From: Deltaproteobacteria bacterium
GTDB taxonomy: Bacteria > Myxococcota_A > Polyangia > Haliangiales > Haliangiaceae
Length of the DNA: 44,093 nucleotides
NCBI GenBank assembly: GCA_019237945.1
Contig: JAFAOG010000194.1
Coordinates: 1-44,093 of the forward strand
Direction: 5' to 3'
The position numbers and the translations under genes were made by a program. Shown piece after piece: positions 8,507 through 16,423 of this stretch. The number at the start of each line of letters is the position of its first letter. The stretch's first letter is position 1. Under the pieces are notes generated by a model that ran no database searches, was not told where the DNA came from, and saw nothing but the letters and a program-made list of their open reading frames with translations.

Positions 8507-9270
8507 AACGCGTAGCCGACGCGGAAGTAGCCGTTGACGTCGGTGTCGTCGCTCGACGACATGCCGTCGTTCGTGGCCATGTGCTTCGCGACGCCGAACG
8601 CGAACTTCACCGTCAGGCCCGAGTCGAACGTCGACTGCCAGCCGAACAGCATCTCGGGGCCGGCCCAGCGGTGCGTGGTGCCGCCGCAGCCCGAGTTGTA
8701 GCTGCCGTCGTAGCAGTAGTTATCGTTGTAGTTCGACTCGCGGATGATCACGCCCGGCTCGAGGAACGGGCCCGAGAACGTGCGGCGCAGGTAGATCGGG
8801 AGGCTCGCGGTGAGCTGGTAGCCCGTGTGGTAGCTGTTGTCGTAGTCCCACGCGCTGATCGAGCCCTGGACCGCGATGTTCTGCGAGACCGCGTGCGCGG
8901 CCGCGAGGTCGTAGTAGCCCCAGAACGGACCGAACGGGTTCACGGTGATCTCGTTCTTGCGGAACTGGTAGAGGTAGCGGTTGCGCTCGCCGACCGGCAC
9001 CGGCGTGCCGTTGATGTGCGAGACGTTGCTCCACGCTTCGTTCTGCGGCGGCGCGTTCGGCGCGGGAACCGGTGCCACCTCGGCAACCGCACCCGGCGCG
9101 GCGACCGGAGCGGCCGCGGGCGCGGTCGGCGCGGTCGGCACGATGACGGGCGCGCTCGGCGCGACGACGATCACCGTACCGGCGGTCGTCGTCTGGACCT
9201 CATCGGCGTGAGCCGAGGCGGCGGCGAGGGTGACAAGAATCGGAGCGAAGCGGGCGGCGCGCATCATCAT
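8503..9270 (-). CDS. Secreted outer-membrane-type beta-barrel protein, paralog 1
   Basis: 255 residues starting MMMRAARFAPILVTL, a Sec signal peptide ending near AASAHA-DE. AGGGG lies 6 nt before the first ATG. A Pro/Ala/Val-rich linker of about 50 residues follows. Then comes a beta-rich body: NEAWSNVSHINGTPVPVGER, RYLYQFRKNEITVNPFGPFW, GYQLTASLPIYLRRTFSGPF, PEMLFGWQSTFDSGLTVKFA. It ends in GYFRVGYAF, with the terminal aromatic residue typical of BAM-inserted barrels. Two Cys (NYCYDGSYNSGCGG) may form a disulfide. It is close in sequence to its neighbour at 9375-10136, so this is a tandem duplication. The function is unknown; a porin-like or surface adhesin barrel is the best guess. Confidence 0.82.
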   Translation of the reverse strand: MMMRAARFAPILVTLAAASAHADEVQTTTAGTVIVVAPSAPVIVPTAPTAPAAAPVAAPGAVAEVAPVPAPNAPPQNEAWSNVSHINGTPVPVGERNRYLYQFRKNEITVNPFGPFWGYYDLAAAHAVSQNIAVQGSISAWDYDNSYHTGYQLTASLPIYLRRTFSGPFLEPGVIIRESNYNDNYCYDGSYNSGCGGTTHRWAGPEMLFGWQSTFDSGLTVKFAFGVAKHMATNDGMSSSDDTDVNGYFRVGYAF

Positions 9271-9340
9271 GGGAACCCCTAGAGCAGCTTGGATGCCACG
9301 CGTCGAAGTGCGCGCAGCGGTTCGGTTTGCCAGCTCGTGC
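9271..9340 (-). promoter_or_regulatory. Leader of OMP paralog 1, shared with paralog 2
   Basis: Read on the minus strand, blocks CTGGCAAA, GCGCACTTCG, TGGCATC and TGCTCTAGGGG occur in the same order upstream of both OMP genes (compare 10137-10226). Sequence around the blocks differs, so they may be retained control elements. The promoter itself cannot be pinned down. Confidence 0.45.
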
Positions 9341-9374
9341 CGGTGGCAAAGAGCGTCGATGGTTCGACAACCTG

Positions 9375-10136
9375 TCAAAACGCGTACCCCACACGGAAGT
9401 AGCCGTTGGCGTCGGCGTCGTCGGACGAGCCCATGTGGTTGCTCGCGAGGTGCTTCGCGACGCCGAATGCCATTGCGACGTTGAGGCCGCTGTCGAACGT
9501 CCACTGCCAGCCGAACAGCATCTCGATGCCGGCCCAGTCGTGGTGCGGTTGACCGGGGTTGTCGTAACAGCCGCCGGTGCCAGTCATCGTGTCGCACGGC
9601 GCGAGGTCGTAGTAGACGCGGTCGCGCGTGCTGCGCGCCATCACGCCCGGCTCGAGGAACGGCCCGGAGAACGCGCGGCGGAAGTAGATCGGCGCCGACG
9701 CCGCGATCTGGTAGCCGCTGACGTCGCCGTTGTTGCCGAGCGAGTAGTACGCGCCGCTGACCGACAGCGCGACGTTCTGCGACAGCGCGAACTGCGCGCC
9801 GCCCTCGTAGTAACCGAACAGCAGGCCGAACGGGTTCACGGCCACGTTCGTCTTCTTGAACTTGTAGAGGTAGCGATTGCGATCGCCGACCGGCACCGGC
9901 ATGCCGTTGATGTGCGAGACGTTGCTCCATGCCTCGTTCTGCGGCACGGCGGGCGCGACCGGCGCCACGGCGGGCGGCGTGCGGACCGGCGGCTCCTCCT
10001 CGGCCCCCTCGGGGATCGAGCCGGGCGCGGTCACGATCACGACCGGCGCGGTCGGCGTGACGACCACCGTGGCGGGATCGGCGTGGGCGGTGGCGGCGGC
10101 GGCGAGGACGGCGGCGACGACAAGGCGGCTCGACAT
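9375..10136 (-). CDS. Secreted outer-membrane-type beta-barrel protein, paralog 2
   Basis: 253 residues. I chose MSSRLVVAAVLAAAATAHADP as the start because it is a complete Sec signal peptide (cleavage near AHA-DP); the longer frame upstream is not protein-like. A Pro/Val-rich linker follows, then the same barrel body as paralog 1: NEAWSNVSHINGMPVPVGDR, RYLYKFKKTNVAVNPFGLLF, SGPFLEPGVM, EMLFGWQWTFDSGLNVAMAF, and the same end ANGYFRVGYAF. The extracellular-type loops differ in length and sequence, as expected of surface loops. Both genes lie on the minus strand 104 bp apart, with this one upstream. The products are probably alternative or co-assembled surface proteins of unknown role. Confidence 0.82.
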   Translation of the reverse strand: MSSRLVVAAVLAAAATAHADPATVVVTPTAPVVIVTAPGSIPEGAEEEPPVRTPPAVAPVAPAVPQNEAWSNVSHINGMPVPVGDRNRYLYKFKKTNVAVNPFGLLFGYYEGGAQFALSQNVALSVSGAYYSLGNNGDVSGYQIAASAPIYFRRAFSGPFLEPGVMARSTRDRVYYDLAPCDTMTGTGGCYDNPGQPHHDWAGIEMLFGWQWTFDSGLNVAMAFGVAKHLASNHMGSSDDADANGYFRVGYAF

Positions 10137-10226
10137 GCCCGGCCCTAAGAGCACCCGCGATGCCAGGCGCGATTTCACTGCGAAGTGCGCTCGCCGGCTG
10201 GTGAATCGGAAATTGCCAGCCGCCGT
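10137..10226 (-). promoter_or_regulatory. Leader of OMP paralog 2
   Basis: Carries the same ordered blocks as the paralog 1 leader on the minus strand: CTGGCAATT, GCGCACTTCG, TGGCATC and TGCTCTTAGGG, the last immediately before the ATG. The rest of the leader differs in length. Conservation of the blocks but not the spacers suggests selection or recent duplication. Confidence 0.45.
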
Positions 10227-10253
10227 GGGGTTTCGGCGATCCGCGGCCGGGCC

Positions 10254-10295
10254 TGACACGGCTGCCCGGGCACCTGCCGGGGCATGACACGGATG
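10254..10295. repeat. Two direct copies of TGACACGGNTG, 31 bp apart
   Basis: TGACACGGCTG (10254-10264) and TGACACGGATG (10285-10295) lie in the 171-bp gap between the U32 gene end and OMP paralog 2. The 31-bp offset is close to three helical turns, as for an activator binding two sites on one DNA face. A GC-rich palindrome, TGCCCGGGCA (10263-10272), lies between them and might end the U32 transcript. No matching pair was seen before paralog 1. Confidence 0.3.
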
Positions 10296-10307
10296 TCTCG
10301 GCGCTAG

Positions 10308-13130
10308 CTACCGCAGCACCGTCAGCGTGCGCATCGTTCCGCGCGTCACGCCGAACTGCTCGTGGACCGCGGCGGCCTTCACCGCGTCGGCCGGCGCGAG
10401 CGTGCCCGCGACGAGCTGGCGGTAGGCCTCGTAAAGGCGGCGCGTCTCGTCCGCGGACTCGCGCACGAGCTCCATGCGGAACCGGCGCACACCGCGCGCG
10501 AGCAGGTCGGGGACGAGCGCCGCTGCGCTCTGCGCCTGCGCGTTGAACACCGTGTTGCGGCAGCCGACATCGACGATCACCGGATGCACGAGGTCGACGC
10601 GATCGCGCAGCGCGACCTGGTGCTGCTCGCACGGCCGCCCGCAGGTGCGGAAGTCTTTGCCCTCGCTCAGCAGGTGCGCGTAGACGCAGTGCTCGGTATG
10701 GAACGTCGGGATGTGGTGGTGGACGGTGACCGCGATGCGGCCGCGCGGCGCGGCGCCGAGCAGTGCGTAGAGCTGATCGCGATCGAGGTCGTGCGCGGCG
10801 GTGACGGTCTCGAGGCCGTGCGCGAGCACCCAGCCCGCCGTGATCGAGTTCGTGACGTTGAGCGAGAAGTCGCCGTGCAGCGTGCGCTGCTCGTCCTCGC
10901 CCAGGGCCTCGAAAAACGCGAGCGAGCCCCAGCTGCGGACGAGCACGGCGTCGGCGGGGAGGCGCGCGAGGTGCGCGTCGATCTTGTCCTCGCCCGGCTT
11001 CTGGATGCGCACGGTCGCGACGGTGACGCGTGCACCGCGAGCCTTCGCGCGGTCGACCGCCTTCGCGAGACCGACGAGCTCCATCCAGTCGAGCTCGACG
11101 TCGCGGCAGCCGGCATCGAGCAGCGCATCGAGCTGGGCATCGTTGCGGGCGAGCGCGACGAGCATTGGCGCGTGCTCGAGCGGCTCGATCGGCGTGCGCA
11201 CGCTGTCGATCTTCGAGTCGGTGGCGACCGTGCGGTCGACGCGCGCGAGCTCGGCTTCGAGCTGCGTCACGAGCTGGCGGCGGATCTCCTTGAGCTCGCT
11301 GACCGGCAGGTGGAGGCCGGGCGGCAGCTCGCAGGTGAGCTCGCGCAGGTGGAACGGCGTGCCGCCGAACGCGCCGAGCTTGTCAGCAAGCAGGTCGCGC
11401 GTGATGCCGGCGCCGCGCGCGGGGGCGAGAGTCGACGTGCTGGTCACGCGGACCGAGGTGCCGGTCGCGCGGACGGAGGTGCTGGTCGCGCGGACGGAGG
11501 TGCTGGTCGCGCGGACACCCGTGGGCGATGCATGTGCGGTGCGCGGGCCGGCGATCTCATACGAATCGCCATTCGAATCGCCATTCGTATCGACTTGCCG
11601 GGCCGGCATATGGGGGCCGGCGATCTCATTCGTATCGCCATTCGTATCGCCATTCGTATCGCCATTCGTATCGCCATTCGTATCGCCATTCGTATCGATG
11701 TGCCGGGCCGGCACGTGGGGCCCGGCGATCTCGTACGAACCGGCGTTCGAACCGTACGAACCGGCGTTCGTACCGATTTGCCGGGCCGGCATCTGTGACC
11801 AGCGAGCCTCGACCGCGACCGGCGCGCCAACCGTGCCGGACACGACGAGGTCGACCGCGATCCGGCCGAGCGCACCGCGACCCGCCTCCGCGGCCTTGTC
11901 GCCAGCGCGCGTGACCCGCGGATCCGAGCTGACCCACACGCGGTCGCCGACGTGCACGATCGAAAGATCCGGGCCCGGCGTGCCGAACCGCAGCCGGAAG
12001 CCGCGCGGCGTCTTGGCGACCGCGAAGATCGGGCCGCCGGTCTCGGGCTGCTCGGGCGTGCCCGCGTCGAAAACGACACCCATGCCCGCACGCAGCTCCG
12101 CGAGCGACTCGCCGGCGCGCGCCTCGCGCACGATCTCGACCTCGTTGCCCTCGATCGCGGTGATCACGCCCGCGAGCACGCCTCGATGGCGCGGGAAGCG
12201 GCCCTCGACGAGCGTCTGGTGATCGGTGCCGCCGAGGAAGCCCGTCGACGCGCCTCGCGAGTACGCGACGAGCAGCGCCTCGCGATCGCGCGGGATGTCG
12301 ACCGGCCGCTCGGGCGCGGGCTCGCCGACCGAGGCGCCGGCGGCATCGCGGTACTGCGAGACGGCCGTCGCGACGTACGCCGGGCCCTTGAGGCGGCCCT
12401 CGATCTTGAGCGACGCGACGCCGGCGTCGGCGAGCTGCGGCACGACGTCGAGGCCGACGAGATCCTTCGGCGACAGCAGATACGCGACCTCGCCGAGGTC
12501 TTGCGCTCGGCCATCGACGATCAGCTCGTAGGGCAGGCGGCACGCCTGGGCGCACTGGCCGCGGTTCGCGCTGCGGCCGCCCCACGCCTCGCTCGACAGG
12601 CACTGGCCGCTCCACGCGACGCACAGCGCGCCGTGCACGAAGACCTCGAGCTCGAGCGGCGTGCCCGCGCGGTAGGCGCGGATCTCGTCGACCGACAGCT
12701 CGCGCGGCACGACGACGCGCGAGAGGCCGAGCGGCGCGAGCAGATTGGCCGCGAGCGGCGAGGATGCGGTCATCTGCGTCGAGGCGTGGACCTCGAGCGC
12801 CGGGCAGATCGCCTTCGCGAGCAGCGCGACGGCCGGGTCCTGCACGATGATCGCATCGGCCCCGGAGCGCGCGACGCGGCGGAGCAGCTCCTCGACCGTC
12901 GGGAGCTCGGGCTCGAAGACGAGCGTGTTGAGCGTGATGTAGAGGCGGGCGCCGCCGCGGTGGACCATTGCGGCGATGTCGGCGAGCTTGTCGGACGCGA
13001 AGTTCGCGGCGCGGGCGCGGGCGTTGAAGCCGTCGTCCAGGCCGAGATAGATCGCGTCCGCACCCGCTGCGAGCGCCGCGGCCAGGGCATCGAGATCGCC
13101 TGCCGGCGCCAGGATCTCGGGGCGGCGCAT
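10308..13130 (-). CDS. U32 family protein with DUF3656-type C-terminus and a repeat-filled linker
   Basis: 940 residues from MRRPEILAPAGDLDALAAAL. The N-terminal U32 TIM-barrel-like domain shows ADAIYLGLDDGFNARARAAN, ITLNTLVFEPE and VHASTQMT. A Cys cluster (GALCVAWSGQC... RGQCAQACRLPYEL, about residues 163-200) is typical of U32 proteins, which in RlhA/TrhP are linked to an Fe-S cluster and prephenate-dependent RNA hydroxylation. The C-terminal half has TEHCVYAHLLSEGKDFRTC and GRPCEQHQ, as in large DUF3656 U32 proteins, so RNA hydroxylation is more likely than proteolysis; that is inference. Residues about 443-567 are an inserted low-complexity linker of repeats (separate entry). An in-frame ATG at 13160 is an alternative start. 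Divergent from hppA. Confidence 0.88.
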   Translation of the reverse strand: MRRPEILAPAGDLDALAAALAAGADAIYLGLDDGFNARARAANFASDKLADIAAMVHRGGARLYITLNTLVFEPELPTVEELLRRVARSGADAIIVQDPAVALLAKAICPALEVHASTQMTASSPLAANLLAPLGLSRVVVPRELSVDEIRAYRAGTPLELEVFVHGALCVAWSGQCLSSEAWGGRSANRGQCAQACRLPYELIVDGRAQDLGEVAYLLSPKDLVGLDVVPQLADAGVASLKIEGRLKGPAYVATAVSQYRDAAGASVGEPAPERPVDIPRDREALLVAYSRGASTGFLGGTDHQTLVEGRFPRHRGVLAGVITAIEGNEVEIVREARAGESLAELRAGMGVVFDAGTPEQPETGGPIFAVAKTPRGFRLRFGTPGPDLSIVHVGDRVWVSSDPRVTRAGDKAAEAGRGALGRIAVDLVVSGTVGAPVAVEARWSQMPARQIGTNAGSYGSNAGSYEIAGPHVPARHIDTNGDTNGDTNGDTNGDTNGDTNEIAGPHMPARQVDTNGDSNGDSYEIAGPRTAHASPTGVRATSTSVRATSTSVRATGTSVRVTSTSTLAPARGAGITRDLLADKLGAFGGTPFHLRELTCELPPGLHLPVSELKEIRRQLVTQLEAELARVDRTVATDSKIDSVRTPIEPLEHAPMLVALARNDAQLDALLDAGCRDVELDWMELVGLAKAVDRAKARGARVTVATVRIQKPGEDKIDAHLARLPADAVLVRSWGSLAFFEALGEDEQRTLHGDFSLNVTNSITAGWVLAHGLETVTAAHDLDRDQLYALLGAAPRGRIAVTVHHHIPTFHTEHCVYAHLLSEGKDFRTCGRPCEQHQVALRDRVDLVHPVIVDVGCRNTVFNAQAQSAAALVPDLLARGVRRFRMELVRESADETRRLYEAYRQLVAGTLAPADAVKAAAVHEQFGVTRGTMRTLTVLR
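11430..11795 (-). repeat. Nested in-frame tandem repeats inside the U32 gene
   Basis: Three levels are visible. (1) A 12-bp unit, plus strand ATTCGTATCGCC, is present six times in a row at 11628-11699 (the last copy varies at its end), encoding (DTNG)n, with shorter diverged runs at 11571-11592 and near 11740-11773. (2) Each run is flanked by a longer unit containing GCCGGGCCGGCAT and GGCCGGCGATCTC, encoding EIAGPxxPARQxDTN, present about three times. (3) At 11436-11520 a separate unit of about 21 bp, GTGCTGGTCGCGCGGACGGAG, is present about four times, encoding SVRATST. All units are multiples of three, so copy-number change keeps the frame. Confidence 0.9.
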
Positions 13131-13182
13131 GGGTGGAAAACCTTTCGGGCAGCTTTCCATATCACGGGAGGGCCCGGAAGTC

Positions 13183-13211
13183 TTGCGCTTCTCGGGACAT
13201 GTCCTTATAAC
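13183..13211 (+). promoter_or_regulatory. Sigma70-type promoter of hppA with a palindrome in the spacer
   Basis: TTGCGC (13183-13188) and TATAAC (13206-13211) are separated by exactly 17 bp and lie 33 bp before the hppA start. The spacer holds the perfect 10-bp palindrome GGACATGTCC (13195-13204), directly next to the -10 element. A protein bound there would be expected to block or remodel RNA polymerase. This is one of the few AT-containing patches in the region. Confidence 0.6.
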
Positions 13212-13243
13212 GCCCTGCTTCACGAGACCCCCCGAGGAACCCC

Positions 13244-15790
13244 ATGATGTCGATAATCCACTGGCTTGCCGCAGGCGCTGATGCTGTCGGCGGCGCTTCT
13301 GCCCGGCCCCGCAGCGAGGCCCAGCTCCAGCTGCCCGACTTCCACCAGGTCAAGTTCCTGGGGATGTCGGGCTGGAACATCCTGGCGATGGGCCTGGGTG
13401 TCAGCGCGATCGGCCTGCTGTTCGGCCTGATCAAGTACCAGAAGCTCAAGAACCTGCCGGTGCACTCGGCGATGCGCGAGATCAGCGAGCTGATCTACGC
13501 GACCTGCAAGACGTACCTCAAGACGCAGGCGAAGTTCATCGCCCAGCTCTGGGTGCTGATCGCGGCGGTCATCGTCGTGTACTTCGCGGTGCTCGAGAAG
13601 GTCGAGCCGGTGAAGGTCGTGCTGATCGCGACATTCTCGGTCGTCGGCATCCTCGGCAGCTCGCTGGTCGCCTTCTTCGGCATCCGCGTCAACACGTTCG
13701 CGAACTCGCGCGCGGCGTTCGCGTCGCTGCGCGGCAAGCCGTACGGCACGTACTCCATTCCGCTCGAGGCCGGCATGTCGATCGGCACGGTGCTGATCTC
13801 GACCGAGCTGCTGCTGATGCTCGCGATCATGCTGTTCCTCCCGGGCAACCTCGCGGGTCCATGCTTCATCGGCTTCGCGGTCGGCGAGTCGCTCGGCGCT
13901 GCGGCGCTGCGTATCGCCGGCGGCATCTTCACGAAGATCGCCGACATCGGCTCCGACCTCATGAAGATCGTCTTCAACATCAAGGAAGACGACGCGCGTA
14001 ACCCCGGCGTCATCGCCGACTGCACCGGTGACAACGCCGGCGACTCGGTCGGCCCGACGGCCGACGGCTTCGAGACCTACGGCGTCACCGGCGTCGCGCT
14101 GATCACGTTCATCCTGGTCGCGCTGCCGAACATCCCGGGCCTGCCCGCGATCGACGCCAATGGCCGCCTCGCCGATGCCGGCGAGTGGATCCAGACGGTC
14201 CTCCTCGTGTGGATCTTCGCGATGCGCATCGTCATGGTGCTCGCGTCGGTCGGTAGCTACCTGATCAACGAGGCGGTCTCGAAGGCCAAGTACGGCAACG
14301 CGGCCGAGATGAACTTCGAGCACCCGCTCACGATCCTCGTGTGGCTGACGTCGCTCGTCTCGGTCGGTCTGACGTTCCTCGTCTCCTACCTGCTCATCGG
14401 CCAGGGCGACTCGACGCTGCCGTTCGGCCTGTGGTGGAAGCTCTCGGCGATCATCTCGTGCGGCACGCTCGCCGGCGCGATCATCCCCGAGCTCGTCAAG
14501 GTGTTCACCTCGGTGAACTCCGGCCACGTCCGCGAGACCGTGACCGCCTCGAAGGAAGGCGGCCCGTCGCTCAACATCCTCGCCGGTCTCACCGCCGGTA
14601 ACTTCTCCGGCTACTGGATGGGTCTCATCATCGCGGGCCTGATGGGCATCGCGTACTGGATCTCGACGTCCGCTGGCGTCGCGAACCTGCTCGACGGCTC
14701 GAACATGGCCGCCGGCATCCCGATGGGCGGTGGCGATCCGGCCGCCGCGGCGTTCGCGTACCACGCGGCCAGCGCGGTCTTCGCGTTCGGTCTCGTCGCG
14801 TTCGGCTTCCTCGGCATGGGCCCGGTCACGATCGCGGTCGACTCGTACGGTCCGGTGACGGACAACGCGCAGTCGGTCTACGAGCTGTCGCTGATCGAGA
14901 CGCGCGAGGGTGTCGTCGAGGAGATCGAGAAGGAGTTCAAGTTCAAGCCGGACTTCGAGAAGGCGAAGATGTACCTCGAGGAGAACGACGGCGCGGGTAA
15001 CACGTTCAAGGCGACCGCGAAGCCGGTGCTCATCGGCACCGCCGTCGTCGGCGCGGCGACGATGATCTTCGCGCTGATCATGCTCGTGACGAACGGCCTC
15101 CAGGCGACGGCCGTCGGCAACCTGTCGATGATCCATCCGCCGTTCCTGCTCGGCCTCATCGTCGGCGGCGCGGTGATCTACTGGTTCACCGGCGCGTCGA
15201 CGCAGGCGGTCTCCACCGGCGCCTACCGCGCGGTCGAGTTCATCAAGGCGAACATCAAGCTCGACACCTCGGCGCAGGCCAAGGCCTCGGTGACCGACTC
15301 GTCGAAGGTCGTCGAGATCTGCACGATCTACGCGCAGAAGGGCATGAAGAACATCTTCATGGTGCTGTTCTTCTCGACGCTCGGCTTCGCCTGCATCGAC
15401 CCGTACTTCTTCATCGGGTACCTGATCTCGATGGCGCTGTTCGGCCTCTATCAGGCGATCTTCATGGCGAACGCCGGCGGCGCCTGGGACAACGCGAAGA
15501 AGGTCGTCGAGACCGAGCTCCGCGCCAAGGGCACCGAGCTGCACGCGGCGACGGTCGTCGGCGACACGGTCGGCGATCCGTTCAAGGACACGTCGTCGGT
15601 CGCGCTGAACCCGGTGATCAAGTTCACCACGCTGTTCGGCGTGCTCGCGGTCGGCCTGGCGCTCGAGCTCCACGAGAAGGGCATGGACACGGCGAAGTAC
15701 GTCATCGCCGGCGTCTCGGTCCTGATCTCGATGGCGTTCGCGTGGCGCTCGTTCTACGCGATGCGCATCCAGAGCGGCGACAAGAAGTAA
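13244..15790 (+). CDS. hppA: Membrane-bound ion-pumping pyrophosphatase
   Basis: 848 residues, start ATGATG after AGGAACCCC. Splits PPi and pumps H+ (or Na+) across the inner membrane. About 16 hydrophobic segments alternate with the conserved PPi/Mg loops EDDARNPGVIADCTGDNAGD and SVGPTADGFETYG (D259 onward), VDSYGPVTDNAQ, and near the C-terminus NAGGAWDNAKKVVE and GDTVGDPFKDTSSVALNP. At the K+-dependence site the motif is GNTFKA with Lys at about residue 588, which in this family goes with K+-independent pumps (inference). It is longer than the usual 670-720 residues, partly because of an inserted charged helical stretch between the YGPVTDNA and GNTFKA motifs (about residues 546-583). It has its own promoter and terminator, so it is a single-gene unit. 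Confidence 0.96.
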   Translation: MMSIIHWLAAGADAVGGASARPRSEAQLQLPDFHQVKFLGMSGWNILAMGLGVSAIGLLFGLIKYQKLKNLPVHSAMREISELIYATCKTYLKTQAKFIAQLWVLIAAVIVVYFAVLEKVEPVKVVLIATFSVVGILGSSLVAFFGIRVNTFANSRAAFASLRGKPYGTYSIPLEAGMSIGTVLISTELLLMLAIMLFLPGNLAGPCFIGFAVGESLGAAALRIAGGIFTKIADIGSDLMKIVFNIKEDDARNPGVIADCTGDNAGDSVGPTADGFETYGVTGVALITFILVALPNIPGLPAIDANGRLADAGEWIQTVLLVWIFAMRIVMVLASVGSYLINEAVSKAKYGNAAEMNFEHPLTILVWLTSLVSVGLTFLVSYLLIGQGDSTLPFGLWWKLSAIISCGTLAGAIIPELVKVFTSVNSGHVRETVTASKEGGPSLNILAGLTAGNFSGYWMGLIIAGLMGIAYWISTSAGVANLLDGSNMAAGIPMGGGDPAAAAFAYHAASAVFAFGLVAFGFLGMGPVTIAVDSYGPVTDNAQSVYELSLIETREGVVEEIEKEFKFKPDFEKAKMYLEENDGAGNTFKATAKPVLIGTAVVGAATMIFALIMLVTNGLQATAVGNLSMIHPPFLLGLIVGGAVIYWFTGASTQAVSTGAYRAVEFIKANIKLDTSAQAKASVTDSSKVVEICTIYAQKGMKNIFMVLFFSTLGFACIDPYFFIGYLISMALFGLYQAIFMANAGGAWDNAKKVVETELRAKGTELHAATVVGDTVGDPFKDTSSVALNPVIKFTTLFGVLAVGLALELHEKGMDTAKYVIAGVSVLISMAFAWRSFYAMRIQSGDKK

Positions 15791-15808
15791 GTCGTCGCCT
15801 TCGGAAGC

Positions 15809-15838
15809 ACGAAGGGCGCCCGCAACGGCGCCCTTCGT
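15809..15838 (+). terminator. Rho-independent-type terminator after hppA
   Basis: ACGAAGGGCGCC (15809-15820), loop CGCAAC, then the exact complement GGCGCCCTTCGT (15827-15838), a perfect 12-bp stem 18 nt after the hppA stop. It is followed by CGTTTCG rather than a long T-run, as is common in GC-rich genomes. Confidence 0.8.
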
Positions 15839-15895
15839 CGTTTCGGCCGAATCTATTTGCGGCGCGCCACGCGCAGCCTCCGTAGGTTGCGCCGC

Positions 15896-16405
15896 ATGCA
15901 TGTGAATCAGTCGGTGCGAGCGGTTCAGCTGACGCGTCCGTGGCGGTGCCGCGCGTGCGGCTGCGAGCAGCAAGCGAAGGTGCAGGCGATCGGCGTCGGG
16001 ACGTCCGGTCTGTGGGGCGATGCGGGCCAGCGCGCGCACGACGACGCCGAGCGCTCGGTCGCGACGCTGCTCGCCCTCGCGCGCTGTCCCCAGTGCGGCT
16101 ACTTCGACGAGGTCGTCGCGGCCAAGCAGGCGCGTACGCGCGCGATCGTCGGCGCGTTGCTGGTCGCGATCGGGGCGGGCGTCGTCGGCGTGTGCGCGTA
16201 CCTCGGGCTCGAGGAGCGATTCTTCGTGTACGTCGCGCTCGGCGTTGCCGTGGTCATGGGCGGCTTCGGCTGGCTGCAGTGGCGGCTGATCTGCATGCGC
16301 TACCCGAGTGACGTCACCGGCCTGGTGACGCTCGAGGCCCCGCCGCCGCCGATGCCATCGCGCCCGGTGGATCCGGCGCAGATGGCCGCGTTCAAGTGGA
16401 TCTGA
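15896..16405 (+). CDS. Zinc-ribbon membrane protein of unknown function
   Basis: 169 residues from the ATG at 15896; a TTG at 15857 in the same frame would add an Arg-rich, unprotein-like leader. Two zinc-binding pairs, C18-x2-C21 (CRACGC) and C64-x2-C67 (CPQCGYFDE), frame a cytoplasmic zinc ribbon. Two membrane helices follow (IVGALLVAIGAGVVGVCAYL and FFVYVALGVAVVMGGFGWL), then a Pro-rich tail (APPPPMPSRPVDP). Similar zinc-ribbon/two-helix proteins are common hypotheticals in Myxococcota; no function is assigned. It is preceded by the hppA terminator and followed 18 nt later by the PPOX gene, so these two may be co-transcribed. Confidence 0.75.
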   Translation: MHVNQSVRAVQLTRPWRCRACGCEQQAKVQAIGVGTSGLWGDAGQRAHDDAERSVATLLALARCPQCGYFDEVVAAKQARTRAIVGALLVAIGAGVVGVCAYLGLEERFFVYVALGVAVVMGGFGWLQWRLICMRYPSDVTGLVTLEAPPPPMPSRPVDPAQMAAFKWI

Positions 16406-16423
16406 TCGGCGTACGCTGATCGC

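Noticed and set aside
9271-10190. Sigma54 promoters (TGGCAT-N5-NTGCT, GG-N10-GC) before both OMP genes
   Set aside because: Spacing fits -24/-12, but transcription would begin at or within the ATG and leave the AGGGG Shine-Dalgarno upstream of the start, so the match is probably chance or part of another leader element.
8503-10632. A single 709-residue fused outer-membrane protein
   Set aside because: The frame of paralog 1 stays open upstream, but it crosses paralog 2 in the wrong frame and then the U32 gene; a signal peptide with Shine-Dalgarno marks the real start at 9270.
11430-11795. CRISPR-like array
   Set aside because: The short repeats have no unique spacers, are multiples of three and encode a continuous linker of the U32 protein.
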